In this document: positions 48,783-58,910 of the stretch, one piece after another
How positions within the stretch are numbered: the first letter of the stretch is position 1
Layout: each line of letters starts with the position of its first letter
From: Ditibartonella choladocola
Lineage (GTDB): Bacteria > Pseudomonadota > Alphaproteobacteria > Rhizobiales > Rhizobiaceae
NCBI RefSeq assembly: GCF_002007565.1
Contig: NZ_CP015625.1
Span: 310,001-374,000, forward strand
Direction: 5' to 3'
Length of the DNA: 64,000 bases
Translations under genes and position numbers: made by a program
The notes under the pieces: model-generated
Database searches by the model: none
The model's input: only the letters and a program-made list of their open reading frames with translations
Told to the model about the DNA's origin: nothing

Positions 48783-49519
48783 TTTCCCGCCCCGATCATT
48801 TCTCTTGCGTGTTCGAGATCTTCAATTGTATCAACCCCTAAAGGCACAGTTTCGATAATTTCCGCATCAATGCGCATGCCTGCTTCAAGTGCACGCAATT
48901 GTTCAAGGCTTTCCCGCTTTTCAAGATAGGAAGGTTGTAACGAGACAAAACGTTGAAGTGCTTTACGTTTATAGGCATAAAGGCCGATATGGTGGTAAAG
49001 CGGCCCCTTGCCATAGGGTGCTGTCGCGCGGGTGAAATAGAGTGCGCGCAATCTGGTTTTTCCGATCGGCGAACCAACGATCTTCACCACATTCGGATTG
49101 AACTTTTCCTCTTCAACCGAAATTTCAGCTCCTAAAGTGGCAATATCCGTTTCAGGGTTTTCAAGTGGTTCCAATGCTGCGGCAATTTCATGCGGCGCAA
49201 TTGTTGGCAAATCACCTTGCACATTGACAATGACATCAAAACGGTTATCCGGATCAAGAAGCGTTAATGCTTCATAGATACGGTCGGAACCCGATTGGTG
49301 GTCGGGACGTGTCATGACAGCTTCCATTCCATGCGCCTTGACAGCATTGGCAACGTCTTCATGGTCGGTTGCAACAACCACCCTGCCGAGATTTGCCTTA
49401 TTGGCGCGTTCGGCAACATGTACAATCATCGGCTTTCCGGCAATATCGGCCAGAGGCTTTCCGGGAAGTCGTGTTGAAGACATGCGGGCAGGAATAAGTA
49501 TAAGAGTAGAAAAAGCCAT
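48779..49519 (-). CDS. kdsB: 3-deoxy-manno-octulosonate cytidylyltransferase (CMP-Kdo synthetase)
   Basis: KdsB activates Kdo with CTP for lipopolysaccharide inner-core synthesis. The N-terminal nucleotide-binding motif is [47 protein letters not shown] and [15 protein letters not shown] are the other conserved segments. The 246-residue length fits. Three in-frame ATGs occur in a row at 49,525, 49,522 and 49,519; the CAGGA upstream is best spaced for the last. The coupling to pheA recurs in Hyphomicrobiales. Its presence shows a Gram-negative outer membrane with Kdo-containing lipid A. Confidence 0.95.
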   Translation of the reverse strand: MAFSTLILIPARMSSTRLPGKPLADIAGKPMIVHVAERANKANLGRVVVATDHEDVANAVKAHGMEAVMTRPDHQSGSDRIYEALTLLDPDNRFDVIVNVQGDLPTIAPHEIAAALEPLENPETDIATLGAEISVEEEKFNPNVVKIVGSPIGKTRLRALYFTRATAPYGKGPLYHHIGLYAYKRKALQRFVSLQPSYLEKRESLEQLRALEAGMRIDAEIIETVPLGVDTIEDLEHAREMIGAGK

Positions 49520-49637
49520 CATCATCGTCCTGAAGATTATTATCCCAGTTTATTCTATCCGATTTATAGATGTTGCGTTGATGACGCAAAAGACTTAAAT
49601 TTTCAACATCTATAAAATTTAAGCGACCGAATTTTTT

Positions 49638-50183
49638 ATGAAGGTATCCACTGTCAACGATCTTATTGCCGCCTGTCTTCTCTGGGCTGTTTTTCTTTTT
49701 CTAATCGTTTATGGCAGTGACCTTGTTTATGACCACCAGCAACCGGCAAAAATTGTTTATTCAATCAACGGTGAAGAAGCACCGGTTACCGAAAAGGCAG
49801 AGCCGAAACAACAAATATCATTGGCGGAAAGGCTTCAACAGGCCGATATTGAAAATGGCCGCAAGGTATTCGGCCAATGCGGTTTATGTCACACACCGGC
49901 AAAAAATGGCCCTGCACGCGTCGGCCCACCTTTATATGGAATAGTGGGAAGGCCATTTGCTTCCGCTTCCGAATATACTTATTCGCGCGCCATGCGGGCA
50001 GAAAATGGCAAGACATGGGACTTTGCAACGCTTGACACCTATCTTGCTTCCCCGCGTAAATATATTCCCGGAACTGCCATGGCTTTTAACGGTGTGAAAG
50101 ACGAGAAAGACAGAGCCGATCTTATTCTTTATTTGCGTAGTCTTTCCGATGAGCCGGTTGAATTGCCACATTTAAACCCTTAA
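49638..50183 (+). CDS. Membrane-anchored c-type cytochrome
   Basis: The 181-residue protein has an uncleaved N-terminal membrane helix (about 8-27), a hydrophilic linker, and a class I cytochrome c domain. Heme attaches at CGLCH (Cys81, Cys84, His85), with GPARVGPPLYGIVGRP after it and Met148 (PGTAMAF) as the likely second ligand. It resembles CycM-type cytochromes that carry electrons from the bc1 complex to cytochrome oxidase in rhizobia. It lies divergent from kdsB and upstream of the yej operon, which is not a functional partner in any obvious way. Confidence 0.92.
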   Translation: MKVSTVNDLIAACLLWAVFLFLIVYGSDLVYDHQQPAKIVYSINGEEAPVTEKAEPKQQISLAERLQQADIENGRKVFGQCGLCHTPAKNGPARVGPPLYGIVGRPFASASEYTYSRAMRAENGKTWDFATLDTYLASPRKYIPGTAMAFNGVKDEKDRADLILYLRSLSDEPVELPHLNP

Positions 50184-50242
50184 GAATAACAATCAATAAA
50201 ATCTGTTTTCTATTGGCTATATTGAAATCGATTGGGGATTTG

Positions 50243-52066
50243 ATGAAACTCGGATTGGCTTTTTGTCTCTTTTTCGCCCTTAATAGTATAGCTATCGCCG
50301 ATCCCGAGTGGCGCACGAGCCTGTCTCTCGGAGTTGAACCCAAATATGGCGACAATTTTACCCATTATGATTATGTCAATGTGAATGCGCCCAAAGGCGG
50401 CACTTTTAACGATAGTCGCACCGGCACATTCAATAGTTTCAACCCCTATATTGTTACAGGTACACCTGCAGCGGGTTTTTCTTCCCGCGGTGGCGGGGAA
50501 CAATATGATACACTGATGGCACCTTCGACCGAAGAAACGTCGGTCAACTATCCCCTTATTGCCGAGGCTGCACAATATCCGGACGATTTTTCGTGGGTAA
50601 AATTCCGCTTGAACAAAAAAGCCCGATGGCATGATGGTCGCCCCATTACAGTCGAGGATGTGGTGTGGAGCTTCAATGTTTTGAAAAGCAATTCGCCATT
50701 TTTCAACAATTATTATCATTCGGTCAAAAAAGCCGAAAAAACCGGTGAAAATGAAGTCACCTTTGTGTTTCAAGAAAAAGGCAATCGCGAACTCCCTTAT
50801 GTGATGGGGCAAATGCCGGTTCTGCCTCAACATTGGTGGGAGGGGACCGATGAAACGGGTAAAAAAAGGGATATTACTGCACCAACTCTCGAAATACCTT
50901 TGGGGTCAGGGCCTTACGAGGTTGAAAGTTTTATAGCCGGAAAATCGATCACGTGGAAAAGGGTTAAAAATTATTGGGCAGCCGATCTTCCTGTCAATCG
51001 TGGGCGGTTCAATTTCGATAAAGAGCATTATAGCTATTTTCTTGATCCGAACGCTGCATGGGAAGCTTTCAAAAAAGGTAATCTCGTCGACTGGAATTTG
51101 GAAAACCGTATCCAGCGCTGGAACCAGAGCTATGATTTTCCTGCGGTCAAAAACGGGCAAGTTATCAGGCGCAGTTTCGCCTTTCACGGATCGGGACGTA
51201 TGCAAGGATTTTTTATCAATACCCGCCGCCCGCAATTTGCCGACCGGCGCGTGCGTCAGGCACTCAACCTCGCTTTTGACTTCGAGTCTCTCAATAAATC
51301 GTTGTTTTTTAATGATTATCATCGGATCTCAAGCTATTTTGACGGGCTTGATCTGGCGGCAAAAGGTTTGCCTCAGGGGAAGGAACTTGAAATTCTTGAA
51401 ACGGTCAAAGATGAAGTGCCGGCCGAAGTCTTTACCACACCCTTTTCCAACCCCGTTTATGACAAGCCCGATTCATCAAGGCGCTATCTGACAGAAGCCA
51501 TGCGTTTGTTGAATGAAGCCGGTTGGCATCTGGAGCAGAACCGGCTTGTCAATAAAAAGGGTGAAGTTTTCACATTGGAAGTGATGCTAAGTGATATGGC
51601 ATTCGAGCGCGCAACAGCACCTTTTATAGCCAATCTTCAACGTTTGGGAATCGATGCATCTATGCGCGTTGTCGACGCATCACAATATCAAAATCGCGAA
51701 GCGAATTTCGATTTCGATCTTGTCATCAAGGTTATCGGCCAAAGTGATTCACCCGGCAATGAACAATTGGAATATTGGGGCTCGAAAGCCGCTGACCGGC
51801 AGGGAAGCTATAATGTTGCGGGCATTAAAAATCCGGCTGTCGATAAACTCATCGAACGTGTCATCTATGCAAAAGATCGTGAGGAGCTTGTTGCTGCAAC
51901 GCGTGCTCTCGACCGGGTTTTGTTGTGGAATTATTACGTTATCCCGCAATGGTATGCCGAACATCTCAATATTGCCTATTGGGACAAATTCGGCATCCCC
52001 GAACCGCAACCGGAAGCAAGCGGCGTTGATATTCCCTCATGGTGGGTGAAGAAAGACAAAAACTAG
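50243..52066 (+). CDS. yejA: Peptide ABC transporter substrate-binding protein YejA
   Basis: This is the periplasmic binding component of the YejABEF importer, a family 5 extracellular solute-binding protein. A signal peptide is seen (MKLGLAFCLFFALNSIAIA, cleaved before Asp20). The domain opens with HYDYVNVNAPKGGTFNDSRTGTFNSFNPY, typical of YejA, and ends in SGVDIPSWW. The length is about 607 residues. Yej systems import peptides, including microcin C in E. coli, and in Brucella contribute to resistance to antimicrobial peptides. ATG 50243 is the best start; a TTG 10 codons earlier is less likely. About 170 bp separate it from yejB. Confidence 0.93.
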   Translation: MKLGLAFCLFFALNSIAIADPEWRTSLSLGVEPKYGDNFTHYDYVNVNAPKGGTFNDSRTGTFNSFNPYIVTGTPAAGFSSRGGGEQYDTLMAPSTEETSVNYPLIAEAAQYPDDFSWVKFRLNKKARWHDGRPITVEDVVWSFNVLKSNSPFFNNYYHSVKKAEKTGENEVTFVFQEKGNRELPYVMGQMPVLPQHWWEGTDETGKKRDITAPTLEIPLGSGPYEVESFIAGKSITWKRVKNYWAADLPVNRGRFNFDKEHYSYFLDPNAAWEAFKKGNLVDWNLENRIQRWNQSYDFPAVKNGQVIRRSFAFHGSGRMQGFFINTRRPQFADRRVRQALNLAFDFESLNKSLFFNDYHRISSYFDGLDLAAKGLPQGKELEILETVKDEVPAEVFTTPFSNPVYDKPDSSRRYLTEAMRLLNEAGWHLEQNRLVNKKGEVFTLEVMLSDMAFERATAPFIANLQRLGIDASMRVVDASQYQNREANFDFDLVIKVIGQSDSPGNEQLEYWGSKAADRQGSYNVAGIKNPAVDKLIERVIYAKDREELVAATRALDRVLLWNYYVIPQWYAEHLNIAYWDKFGIPEPQPEASGVDIPSWWVKKDKN

Positions 52067-52234
52067 AACTGCGGTGGACTAGAGCGCCCATGAACCGGAA
52101 TTGCTGTGAAATCAGCCGTTTGTCATTTGTTTACCATAAATGTTCCAGAATAGGGGTTCAATTGAACGCACCGGTTTGATTCGCATGTTGCGGGCGTAAC
52201 AAAACTCATACCGGAAAAAGGATGAAAGAGAGAT

Positions 52235-53341
52235 ATGGCGGCCTATATAGCGCGGCGTTTGCTGCTGATTATACCGACATTGATCGGCATTTTAACGGTG
52301 ACATTTGTCATTGTGCAATTTACTCCCGGTGGTCCTATCGAGAATATTATTGCACAATTGCAAGGGACCGGTGGCGATGCCATGGGGCGGGTTGCCGGCG
52401 GTGGTGGCGATCTGGGGCTTTCATCGGAGGTAACGTTTCAAGGTAGCGACGCGAGTGCAAAATATCGTGGTGCACGCGGCCTTGATCCGGAATTTATAGC
52501 AAAACTCGAAAAGCAATTCGGTTTTGATAAACCGCCGCTTGAACGTTATTTCACGATGTTGTGGAATTATATCCGTTTCGATTTCGGGGATTCCTATACG
52601 CAAGGGCGTTCTGTCGTCGATCTTATCAAAGGTGCCTTGCCGGTTTCGATTTCTTTAGGGCTATGGCAATTGTTGATTTCTTACGCAATTTCCATTCCTC
52701 TCGGTATCCGCAAGGCCGTCAAGGATGGCTCCACATTCGATATATGGACAAGTGCTGTTATCATTATTGGCTATGCAATACCGAGTTTCCTGTTCGGTAT
52801 TCTGTTAATGGTGCTTTTTGCCGGAGGGTCATTCTTCGACTGGTTTCCATTGAGCCATTTGACATCGGAAAATTTTGATGAATTGTCGCTCGGCGGCAAA
52901 ATTCTGGATTATTTCCACCATCTCGCTTTGCCACTCACAGCCATGGTTATTTCGGCTTTCGCCACGACAACATTGCTGACCAAAAACTGTTTTCTGGAAG
53001 AAATCAGAAAGCAATATGTGGTCACGGCACGGGCAAAAGGTTTAAGCGAACACGCAGTTCTTTACGGGCATGTCTTCCGCAACGCCATGCTGGTTGTCAT
53101 TGCAAGTTTTCCGGCAGCTTTCATTGCGTCATTCTTCACCGGATCGCTGCTCATTGAAATGCTATATTCGTTAAACGGAATGGGGCTTTTAAGCTATACA
53201 TCCATTGTCAATCGTGATTATCCGGTCGTGTTCGGTTCGCTCTATATTTTCTCGTTGATCGGTCTTGTTGTCAGCCTTATTTCCGATCTCACCTATATGC
53301 TTGTCGATCCGCGTATCGATTTCGAGAAGAGGGACGTTTGA
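52235..53341 (+). CDS. yejB: Peptide ABC transporter permease YejB
   Basis: This inner-membrane permease of 368 residues has about six helices and the binding-protein-dependent transport signature near residue 265 ([23 protein letters not shown]), where it contacts the ATPase. The N-terminal helix [24 protein letters not shown] is typical of DppB/OppB permeases, and the inserted loop between helices 1 and 2 (about residues 45-95), rich in Gly, is characteristic of YejB. The stop codon shares its last base with the yejE start. Confidence 0.95.
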   Translation: MAAYIARRLLLIIPTLIGILTVTFVIVQFTPGGPIENIIAQLQGTGGDAMGRVAGGGGDLGLSSEVTFQGSDASAKYRGARGLDPEFIAKLEKQFGFDKPPLERYFTMLWNYIRFDFGDSYTQGRSVVDLIKGALPVSISLGLWQLLISYAISIPLGIRKAVKDGSTFDIWTSAVIIIGYAIPSFLFGILLMVLFAGGSFFDWFPLSHLTSENFDELSLGGKILDYFHHLALPLTAMVISAFATTTLLTKNCFLEEIRKQYVVTARAKGLSEHAVLYGHVFRNAMLVVIASFPAAFIASFFTGSLLIEMLYSLNGMGLLSYTSIVNRDYPVVFGSLYIFSLIGLVVSLISDLTYMLVDPRIDFEKRDV

Positions 53342-54501
53342 TGAGCGAGCAACCTTCCGGACAGACAATCGACGTGGCAAAGCCAGCAAAACCCCGCCGC
53401 AACAAAAGGCCGTTTTTGTCGCCGCTTAATGAACGGCGGTGGAGAAACTTCAAGAAAAACCGTCGCGGCTGGTGGTCGTTATGGATTTTCCTTATTCTTT
53501 GCCTGTTTTCTTTTGGCGCCAATTTTATTGCAAATGACCGACCGATTATCGCATCCTATAAAGGCGAACTGCTTTTTCCGGTGCTTTTCGACTATCCCGA
53601 TTCCAAATTTGGCGGTGTCCTTGCAACGGTCGATTTCCGTGAAGATTATATCAAGAAAGAAATCAACGAACATGGCTGGGCAATATGGCCGCCGGTGCAT
53701 TATTCCTATGATACAACAGTCGGCAACAAGCCTGTTGCGCTGGCTCCGCCATTCTGGCTCCAAAGTAAAGACGAACGGTGCAAGAATTACGCTCTCGGTG
53801 CAAAGGATCCCGAATGCACAATCGGAAACTGGAACTGGCTTGGTACAGATGACCAGACACGTGATGTTTTTGCGCGTGTGCTTTACGGCTTTCGTGTTTC
53901 CATATTGTTTACGGTTATCTTGACTGCGGTTTCTTCGATTATCGGCATTGCTGCCGGTGCCGTGCAGGGATATTTCGGCGGTTGGGTCGATCTCATTTTC
54001 CAGCGTTTCATCGAAATCTGGTCTTCGGTTCCCGCGCTTTATCTCATCATCATTATGGCGGCGGTTCTTGCCCAAGGCTTCTGGGTTCTACTGGGAATTA
54101 TGTTGCTGTTCCAGTGGGTGGCGCTGGTTGGCGTCGTGCGTGCGGAATTTTTGCGGGCCAGAAATTTTGAATATGTCAATGCAGCAAGGGCGCTGGGTGT
54201 ACCGAATATCACGATCATGATACGCCATCTTCTTCCCAATGCCATGGTTGCAGCTCTTACCTATTTGCCGTTTTTGTTGACGGCCGGTATCTCGACTTTG
54301 ACCGCGCTTGACTATCTCGGTTTCGGTTTGCCTCCGGGGTCGGCCTCGCTTGGAGAACTCATGCGGCAGGCGGCTACCAATCTCAATGCTCCGTGGATTG
54401 GCATTACCGGCTTTGTTGCTATTGCGGTCATGTTGTCGCTTCTGGCTTTCATCGGTGAAGCCGCCCGTGATGCTTTCGATCCGAGGAAGACATTCCAATG
54501 A
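53341..54501 (+). CDS. yejE: Peptide ABC transporter permease YejE
   Basis: This is the second permease, 386 residues, of the DppC/OppC type. A hydrophilic N-terminus of about 45 residues precedes the first helix (WWSLWIFLILCLFSFGANF). A periplasmic loop of about 120 residues follows, then five helices. The coupling signature is YVNAARALGVPNITIMIRHLLPNAM near residue 278. ATG 53341 overlaps the yejB stop by one base. The stop overlaps yejF by four bases, so all three are coupled. Confidence 0.95.
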   Translation: MSEQPSGQTIDVAKPAKPRRNKRPFLSPLNERRWRNFKKNRRGWWSLWIFLILCLFSFGANFIANDRPIIASYKGELLFPVLFDYPDSKFGGVLATVDFREDYIKKEINEHGWAIWPPVHYSYDTTVGNKPVALAPPFWLQSKDERCKNYALGAKDPECTIGNWNWLGTDDQTRDVFARVLYGFRVSILFTVILTAVSSIIGIAAGAVQGYFGGWVDLIFQRFIEIWSSVPALYLIIIMAAVLAQGFWVLLGIMLLFQWVALVGVVRAEFLRARNFEYVNAARALGVPNITIMIRHLLPNAMVAALTYLPFLLTAGISTLTALDYLGFGLPPGSASLGELMRQAATNLNAPWIGITGFVAIAVMLSLLAFIGEAARDAFDPRKTFQ

Positions 54502-56123
54502 CAGCTTTGCTCAGTGTTCGCGATCTTTCGGTGATGTTTCGTCAGGATGGCAAGGAAACACTTGCCGTCGATCACGTCTCGTTTGACATCAATTCCGGTG
54601 AAACACTCGCGCTTGTCGGCGAGTCAGGTTCGGGAAAGTCTGTAACCGCGCTTTCTATTCTGAAGCTTTTATCCTATCCGATGGCAAGCCACCCTTCAGG
54701 CGAAATCCTTTTTGACAATAAGGATTTGATGAAGCTTGATGAAAAATCTTTGCAGAAAGTTCGTGGTAAAGACATTGCAATGATTTTTCAGGAACCGATG
54801 ACTTCGCTCAATCCGCTCCACACGGTCGAGCGGCAGGTAAGCGAGGTGATGAAAGTTCATGAAGGCATGTCGGATAAAGACGCTCGCCAACGCACGATCG
54901 AGCTTCTCACTCAAGTGGGAATCCGCGAGCCGGAAAAACGCTTGTCGTCATTTCCCCATCAATTATCTGGCGGCCAGCGCCAACGCGTTATGATTGCAAT
55001 GGCACTTGCCAATAATCCGAAACTTCTTATCGCCGACGAGCCGACAACCGCACTTGATGTGACAGTGCAGGCGCAAATTCTCGAACTTCTTGAAAAGCTC
55101 AAGCAAGAGCGTTCGATGTCGATGCTCTTTATTACCCATAATCTCGGAATTGTGAGGAAATTTGCCGACCGTGTTTGTGTGATGACCGGCGGAAAAATTG
55201 TCGAGACGGGAAAAACCGCCGACATATTCAATCACCCGCAACATGACTATACCAAAAAACTGCTTGCCGCAGAGCCGAAAGGAAATCCGCCGAAAGCCGA
55301 TAAAAATGCTCCTGTTGTTATGGAAGGGGAAAAGGTCAGAGTCTGGTTTCCGGTTAAAAAAGGTTTTTTCCGCCGCACGGTCGATTATATCAAGGCGGTT
55401 AATGATATTGACGTAACCATACGTGAAGGACAGACATTGGGCGTTGTCGGCGAATCCGGTTCGGGAAAAACCACACTGGGTCTCGCGCTCACCCGTATGA
55501 TTTCTTCAAAAGGCCATATCCGTTTTAACGGGAAAGATATTGAACATTTTTCCTTCAAACAGATGCGACCTTTGCGCCGTCATATCCAGATTGTTTTTCA
55601 GGATCCGTTCGGCTCGCTGTCGCCAAGAATGTCGGTTGGTGAAATTATCGCCGAGGGGCTGCTCATTCACGAGAAAAACCTGAATTACGAAGAACGCGAT
55701 GAACGTGTTGTCCGTGCGTTAGAAGAAGTCGATCTTGATCCTGAAACGCGCAATCGCTATCCGCACGAGTTTTCCGGTGGTCAACGCCAACGCATCGCGA
55801 TAGCCCGCGCCATGGTTCTCAATCCGCGTTTTGTGATGCTCGATGAACCGACATCGGCTCTTGATATGAGCGTTCAGGCACAAGTGGTCGATTTGTTGCG
55901 CACTCTTCAACAAAAGCACAATCTCGCCTATCTCTTTATCAGCCATGATCTGAAAGTTGTCAAAGCATTGGCCAATGATCTTATTGTCATGAGAAATGGT
56001 CAAATGGTTGAACATGGACCGGCAGAAGAAGTGTTTTCATCACCGAAAACCGAATATACCAGAGCTTTGATGAATGCCGCTTTCGATTTAAGCGTCGATA
56101 AGAATGACATTGCCGACGCTTGA
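54498..56123 (+). CDS. yejF: Peptide ABC transporter ATPase YejF (two ATPase domains)
   Basis: YejF is a single protein of 541 residues with two ABC ATPase domains in tandem, replacing the separate DppD and DppF subunits. The first has Walker [10 protein letters not shown] (41-49), signature LSGGQRQRV and Walker B LLIADEPT. The second has GESGSGKTT (318-326), FSGGQRQRI and [14 protein letters not shown]. Each is followed by the oligopeptide-type C-terminal extension. Two terminator-like hairpins follow the gene. Confidence 0.95.
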   Translation: MTALLSVRDLSVMFRQDGKETLAVDHVSFDINSGETLALVGESGSGKSVTALSILKLLSYPMASHPSGEILFDNKDLMKLDEKSLQKVRGKDIAMIFQEPMTSLNPLHTVERQVSEVMKVHEGMSDKDARQRTIELLTQVGIREPEKRLSSFPHQLSGGQRQRVMIAMALANNPKLLIADEPTTALDVTVQAQILELLEKLKQERSMSMLFITHNLGIVRKFADRVCVMTGGKIVETGKTADIFNHPQHDYTKKLLAAEPKGNPPKADKNAPVVMEGEKVRVWFPVKKGFFRRTVDYIKAVNDIDVTIREGQTLGVVGESGSGKTTLGLALTRMISSKGHIRFNGKDIEHFSFKQMRPLRRHIQIVFQDPFGSLSPRMSVGEIIAEGLLIHEKNLNYEERDERVVRALEEVDLDPETRNRYPHEFSGGQRQRIAIARAMVLNPRFVMLDEPTSALDMSVQAQVVDLLRTLQQKHNLAYLFISHDLKVVKALANDLIVMRNGQMVEHGPAEEVFSSPKTEYTRALMNAAFDLSVDKNDIADA

Positions 56124-56179
56124 TATTTATCAAGCTTGAATACAGCCAAGCAAAGCAAAAATGCAATTTCTGCTTATAA

Positions 56180-56220
56180 AAACTGGAGTGCAGTTTAAAA
56201 ACTGAAGGGCAGTTTTTTGT
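56180..56220 (+). terminator. Two tandem hairpins after yejF, the second terminator-like
   Basis: AAACTG-gagtg-CAGTTT and AAACTG-aaggg-CAGTTT follow each other, the second with a run of T. The repetition makes them a duplicated hairpin. They are weak (6-7 bp) but well placed, about 60-95 bases past the yejF stop. Confidence 0.6.
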
Positions 56221-56248
56221 TGTGCATTTTTAAGTCATCCAGATATTT

Positions 56249-56350
56249 GATTGGCCAAGTTTTTTGATTGGTCAAGTTTTTTGGTTAACCAGTTTTTGGG
56301 TCATCCGGCTTTTTGCTTGGAAAAGTTTTTTGGCCGGTCGAGTTTCTGCT
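56249..56350. repeat. Degenerate tandem repeat, 17-bp unit, six copies
   Basis: Six 17-bp units run without gaps: GATTGGCCAAGTTTTTT, GATTGGTCAAGTTTTTT, GGTTAACCAGTTTTTGG, GTCATCCGGCTTTTTGC, TTGGAAAAGTTTTTTGG and CCGGTCGAGTTTCTGCT. The first two are nearly identical and the others drift, but the spacing stays at 17 and each ends in a T run. The rest of the 550-bp spacer between yejF and the next gene has no gene. Confidence 0.8.
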
Positions 56351-56672
56351 TTCATATATTTTGAATTTTTCTTGTATTTTCTTTGAGTGAAATAAAAATC
56401 GTGGCGATAAACATCAGCAGAAACGCCGAGCCGATAGTGCATTACTTGGCTGGAATAGCTTCAGGAAATAACAATTATCAAAACTATTTTTTTGTTGAAC
56501 AATGCGCATAAGCGAGGATTTCTCGGCTTTCAAAACCGGCAATCTTTGGAGTGGTTTTGCCGAAGTTATGAAAGAGCATCAGAGCCTGTGAGCGAAATAA
56601 AGCCTGAAGTCTTGAAAAGTTTTTGATCCGCTCAATGTCTTTTAGCTGTGAGACTTTCAGGAGAAAGACATT

Positions 56673-56906
56673 ATGACAAAAGCACATAAAAATGGGCATA
56701 AGTCACCCGATCATAAAAACAAGCCAGAAAATAGACATGAGCGCCGTCACGAGACCATGCCGGATGGCAATGCCTATAAAACCAATGAAACGCTTCTCGA
56801 TGCGGGTAATCTTGAAGATTATAATGGCCCATTATCGGATTCCGACAGTCCATTATTGGAAAAGAACATTACATCCGATAATTTGTCGACCGACAAACAG
56901 AAATAA
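56673..56906 (+). CDS. Small hydrophilic hypothetical protein
   Basis: I do not recognise this protein. It has 77 residues and is extremely hydrophilic: the first half is rich in His, Lys, Asn and Arg (KAHKNGHKSPDHKNKPENRH), the second in Asp, Ser, Asn and Leu, ending in TDKQK. No cysteine, no membrane segment and no signal peptide are seen; it is likely disordered. A good ribosome binding site (AGGAGAAAG, with the ATG 7-9 bases on) supports expression. It stands alone between yejF and the minus-strand moeB-like gene, next to short tandem repeats. Confidence 0.6.
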   Translation: MTKAHKNGHKSPDHKNKPENRHERRHETMPDGNAYKTNETLLDAGNLEDYNGPLSDSDSPLLEKNITSDNLSTDKQK

Positions 56907-56952
56907 TCTTTTCAGAACAATTGATTCTGTTATTCAAAACGGCCCGACTTTA

Positions 56953-56994
56953 TTAGAAAGACAGAGTTAGAAAGACAGAGTTAGAAAGACGGGG
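56953..56994. repeat. Tandem repeat, 14-bp unit, three copies
   Basis: TTAGAAAGACAGAG occurs twice in direct succession, then TTAGAAAGACGGGG. The array lies 46 bases after the small hypothetical gene. A run of eight A and other low-complexity DNA follow up to the moeB-like gene. Confidence 0.85.
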
Positions 56995-57068
56995 CTAAAA
57001 AATACGCGCTTCGAGAGGCATTGTTTTAAAAAAAACAAAGCGTTGTTTCAAAAGAACAAACTGCGTTT

Positions 57069-57836
57069 TTATTTTTGTGTCGACGTTCTTTTTTTATAGC
57101 GGATTGTCTCGAAACGGGCTGATAACCCGTCGTAAAGGAGCAGCCTTCCGATAAGCGGTTCACCGCAACCGGTGATGATTTTTATGGCTTCCATGGCTTC
57201 TAACGAACCGATAACACCGGGAAGAGCACCGATCACGCCGGCTTCTGCACATGTCGGTATAACCCCTTTGGGTGGCGGGGTCGGAAAGAGATCGCGATAG
57301 GAGGGGTGTTCGCCGCCGAGATAAGGCATGAGTACCGTTAAAGAGCCGTCAAAACGCCCGATTGCACCGCTGACAAGCGGTTTTTTCAAATTTTCGCAAC
57401 TATCGGCGAGAAGATAACGGGTGGTAAAATTATCCGAACCATCAATGACAAGATCGAATTTGCCGATAATTTCAGCAGCATTTTCTTCCGTTAGTCTTAT
57501 TGGATAAAGGTCGAGTTTGACATGCGGGTTGATCGCTTCGAGCGTTTCGGCAGCACTTTCAGTCTTTTTTTCGCCGATTGCCGAAGTTTTGTGGATAACC
57601 TGCCGTTGCAGGTTTGAAAGCGAAACCACATCATCGTCAATAATGCCGAGAGTGCCGACACCGGCGGCTGCAAGATAGGTTAAAACCGGCGCTCCAAGCC
57701 CGCCCGCACCGACAACCAGCACTTTCGCAGCTTTAAGTTTCTGTTGACCGGCACCACCGATTTCCGGCAAAAGAATGTGGCGTGCATAGCGCTCTATTTC
57801 TTCCTTGTTTAATTTTTCATCTGGTGCTTGCGTCAT
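57069..57836 (-). CDS. ThiF/MoeB-family adenylyltransferase
   Basis: Proteins of this family adenylate the C-terminal Gly of a small ubiquitin-like sulfur carrier (MoaD or ThiS) for molybdopterin or thiamine synthesis. The nucleotide loop is VLVVGAGGLGAPVLTYLAAAG (about 39-59), with the conserved Arg in SLSNLQRQVIH and the catalytic Asp in VIDGSDNFTTRYL. The two CxxC zinc motifs of E. coli MoeB are missing (SYRDLF and TGCGEP appear in their places). The 255 residues contain no rhodanese domain. Whether it serves MoaD, ThiS or another partner cannot be told; no thi or moa genes are nearby. Confidence 0.88.
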   Translation of the reverse strand: MTQAPDEKLNKEEIERYARHILLPEIGGAGQQKLKAAKVLVVGAGGLGAPVLTYLAAAGVGTLGIIDDDVVSLSNLQRQVIHKTSAIGEKKTESAAETLEAINPHVKLDLYPIRLTEENAAEIIGKFDLVIDGSDNFTTRYLLADSCENLKKPLVSGAIGRFDGSLTVLMPYLGGEHPSYRDLFPTPPPKGVIPTCAEAGVIGALPGVIGSLEAMEAIKIITGCGEPLIGRLLLYDGLSARFETIRYKKRTSTQK

Positions 57837-57921
57837 GTCTTAACCCTTGTCATATTTCATTCCTATCTAGTGACTCATGGTACGATTGACCAGCCCGCTT
57901 TGATTATATGAGGCAAATCTT

Positions 57922-58860
57922 ATGAAAATAGCTATCCAGATGGATCATATCTCGACCATCCATATGAAGGGAGATACAACATTTGCTCTGGCATTGGAGG
58001 CGCAAAGGCGGGGACACGAACTGTTCCATTATACACCCGACCGGCTTTCCATGTTGAATGGAGAGGTGACCGCCCGTATCGAAGCATTAAAAGTGCGGGA
58101 CGAGGAAAACAATTATTACGAATTGGGTGAGGCAAAGCGCACACCGCTTCAACAAATGGATGTTGTTTTGCTCAGGCAGGATCCACCATTCGATATGAAT
58201 TATATTACGACCACGCATATTCTTGAACGGATAATGGATAAGACTTTGGTCGTGAATGATCCAAATTGGGTACGCAATAGCCCTGAAAAACTCTTTGTTA
58301 CCGAATTTCCCGACCTGATGCCGGAGACGCTCATTACCCGTGATGTTGAAGAGGTCAATGATTTTCGCTCCGAATTCGGCGATATTATTATCAAGCCACT
58401 TTATGGAAATGGCGGGGCAGGGGTTTTCCTGTTGAAAAAGGACGACAAGAATCTCGGCTCGCTCCTTGAAATGTTCAACAAACTTTATCCTGAAGCTTTT
58501 GTCGTGCAACGTTATCTGAAAGATGTGAGTGCCGGTGACAAGCGCATCATATTGATTGACGGTGTGGCGGTGGGAGCCATCAATCGCGTTGCCGCCTCGA
58601 CCGATGCCCGTTCCAATATGCATATTGGTGGCCGTGCAGAGAAAACGGAATTAACCCGCCGCGACCTTGAAATTTGCGAACGGATTGGCCCGTCATTGAA
58701 AAAACGCGGTCTTCTTCTCGTCGGAATCGATGTCATTGGCGATTATATGACGGAAATCAACGTCACTTCGCCAACCGGCATCCGCGAACTGAAACGTTTT
58801 GGTGGTGCCGATGCTGCAAAAATTTTCTGGAATCATGTGGAAAACAAAATAAAAGGTTGA
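57922..58860 (+). CDS. gshB: Glutathione synthetase
   Basis: GshB joins gamma-glutamylcysteine and glycine using ATP to make glutathione. The 312-residue protein is of the prokaryotic ATP-grasp type. The N-terminus [11 protein letters not shown] and the segment [22 protein letters not shown] are diagnostic. ATP-grasp parts are [17 protein letters not shown] (about 153-169), [20 protein letters not shown] and the metal-binding [21 protein letters not shown]. It stands alone, divergent from the moeB-like gene. Confidence 0.96.
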   Translation: MKIAIQMDHISTIHMKGDTTFALALEAQRRGHELFHYTPDRLSMLNGEVTARIEALKVRDEENNYYELGEAKRTPLQQMDVVLLRQDPPFDMNYITTTHILERIMDKTLVVNDPNWVRNSPEKLFVTEFPDLMPETLITRDVEEVNDFRSEFGDIIIKPLYGNGGAGVFLLKKDDKNLGSLLEMFNKLYPEAFVVQRYLKDVSAGDKRIILIDGVAVGAINRVAASTDARSNMHIGGRAEKTELTRRDLEICERIGPSLKKRGLLLVGIDVIGDYMTEINVTSPTGIRELKRFGGADAAKIFWNHVENKIKG

Positions 58861-58910
58861 AAAAGCCAATATAAAGATAGTCAAAAATCGCTTTAGACTG
58901 TATGAGGTAT

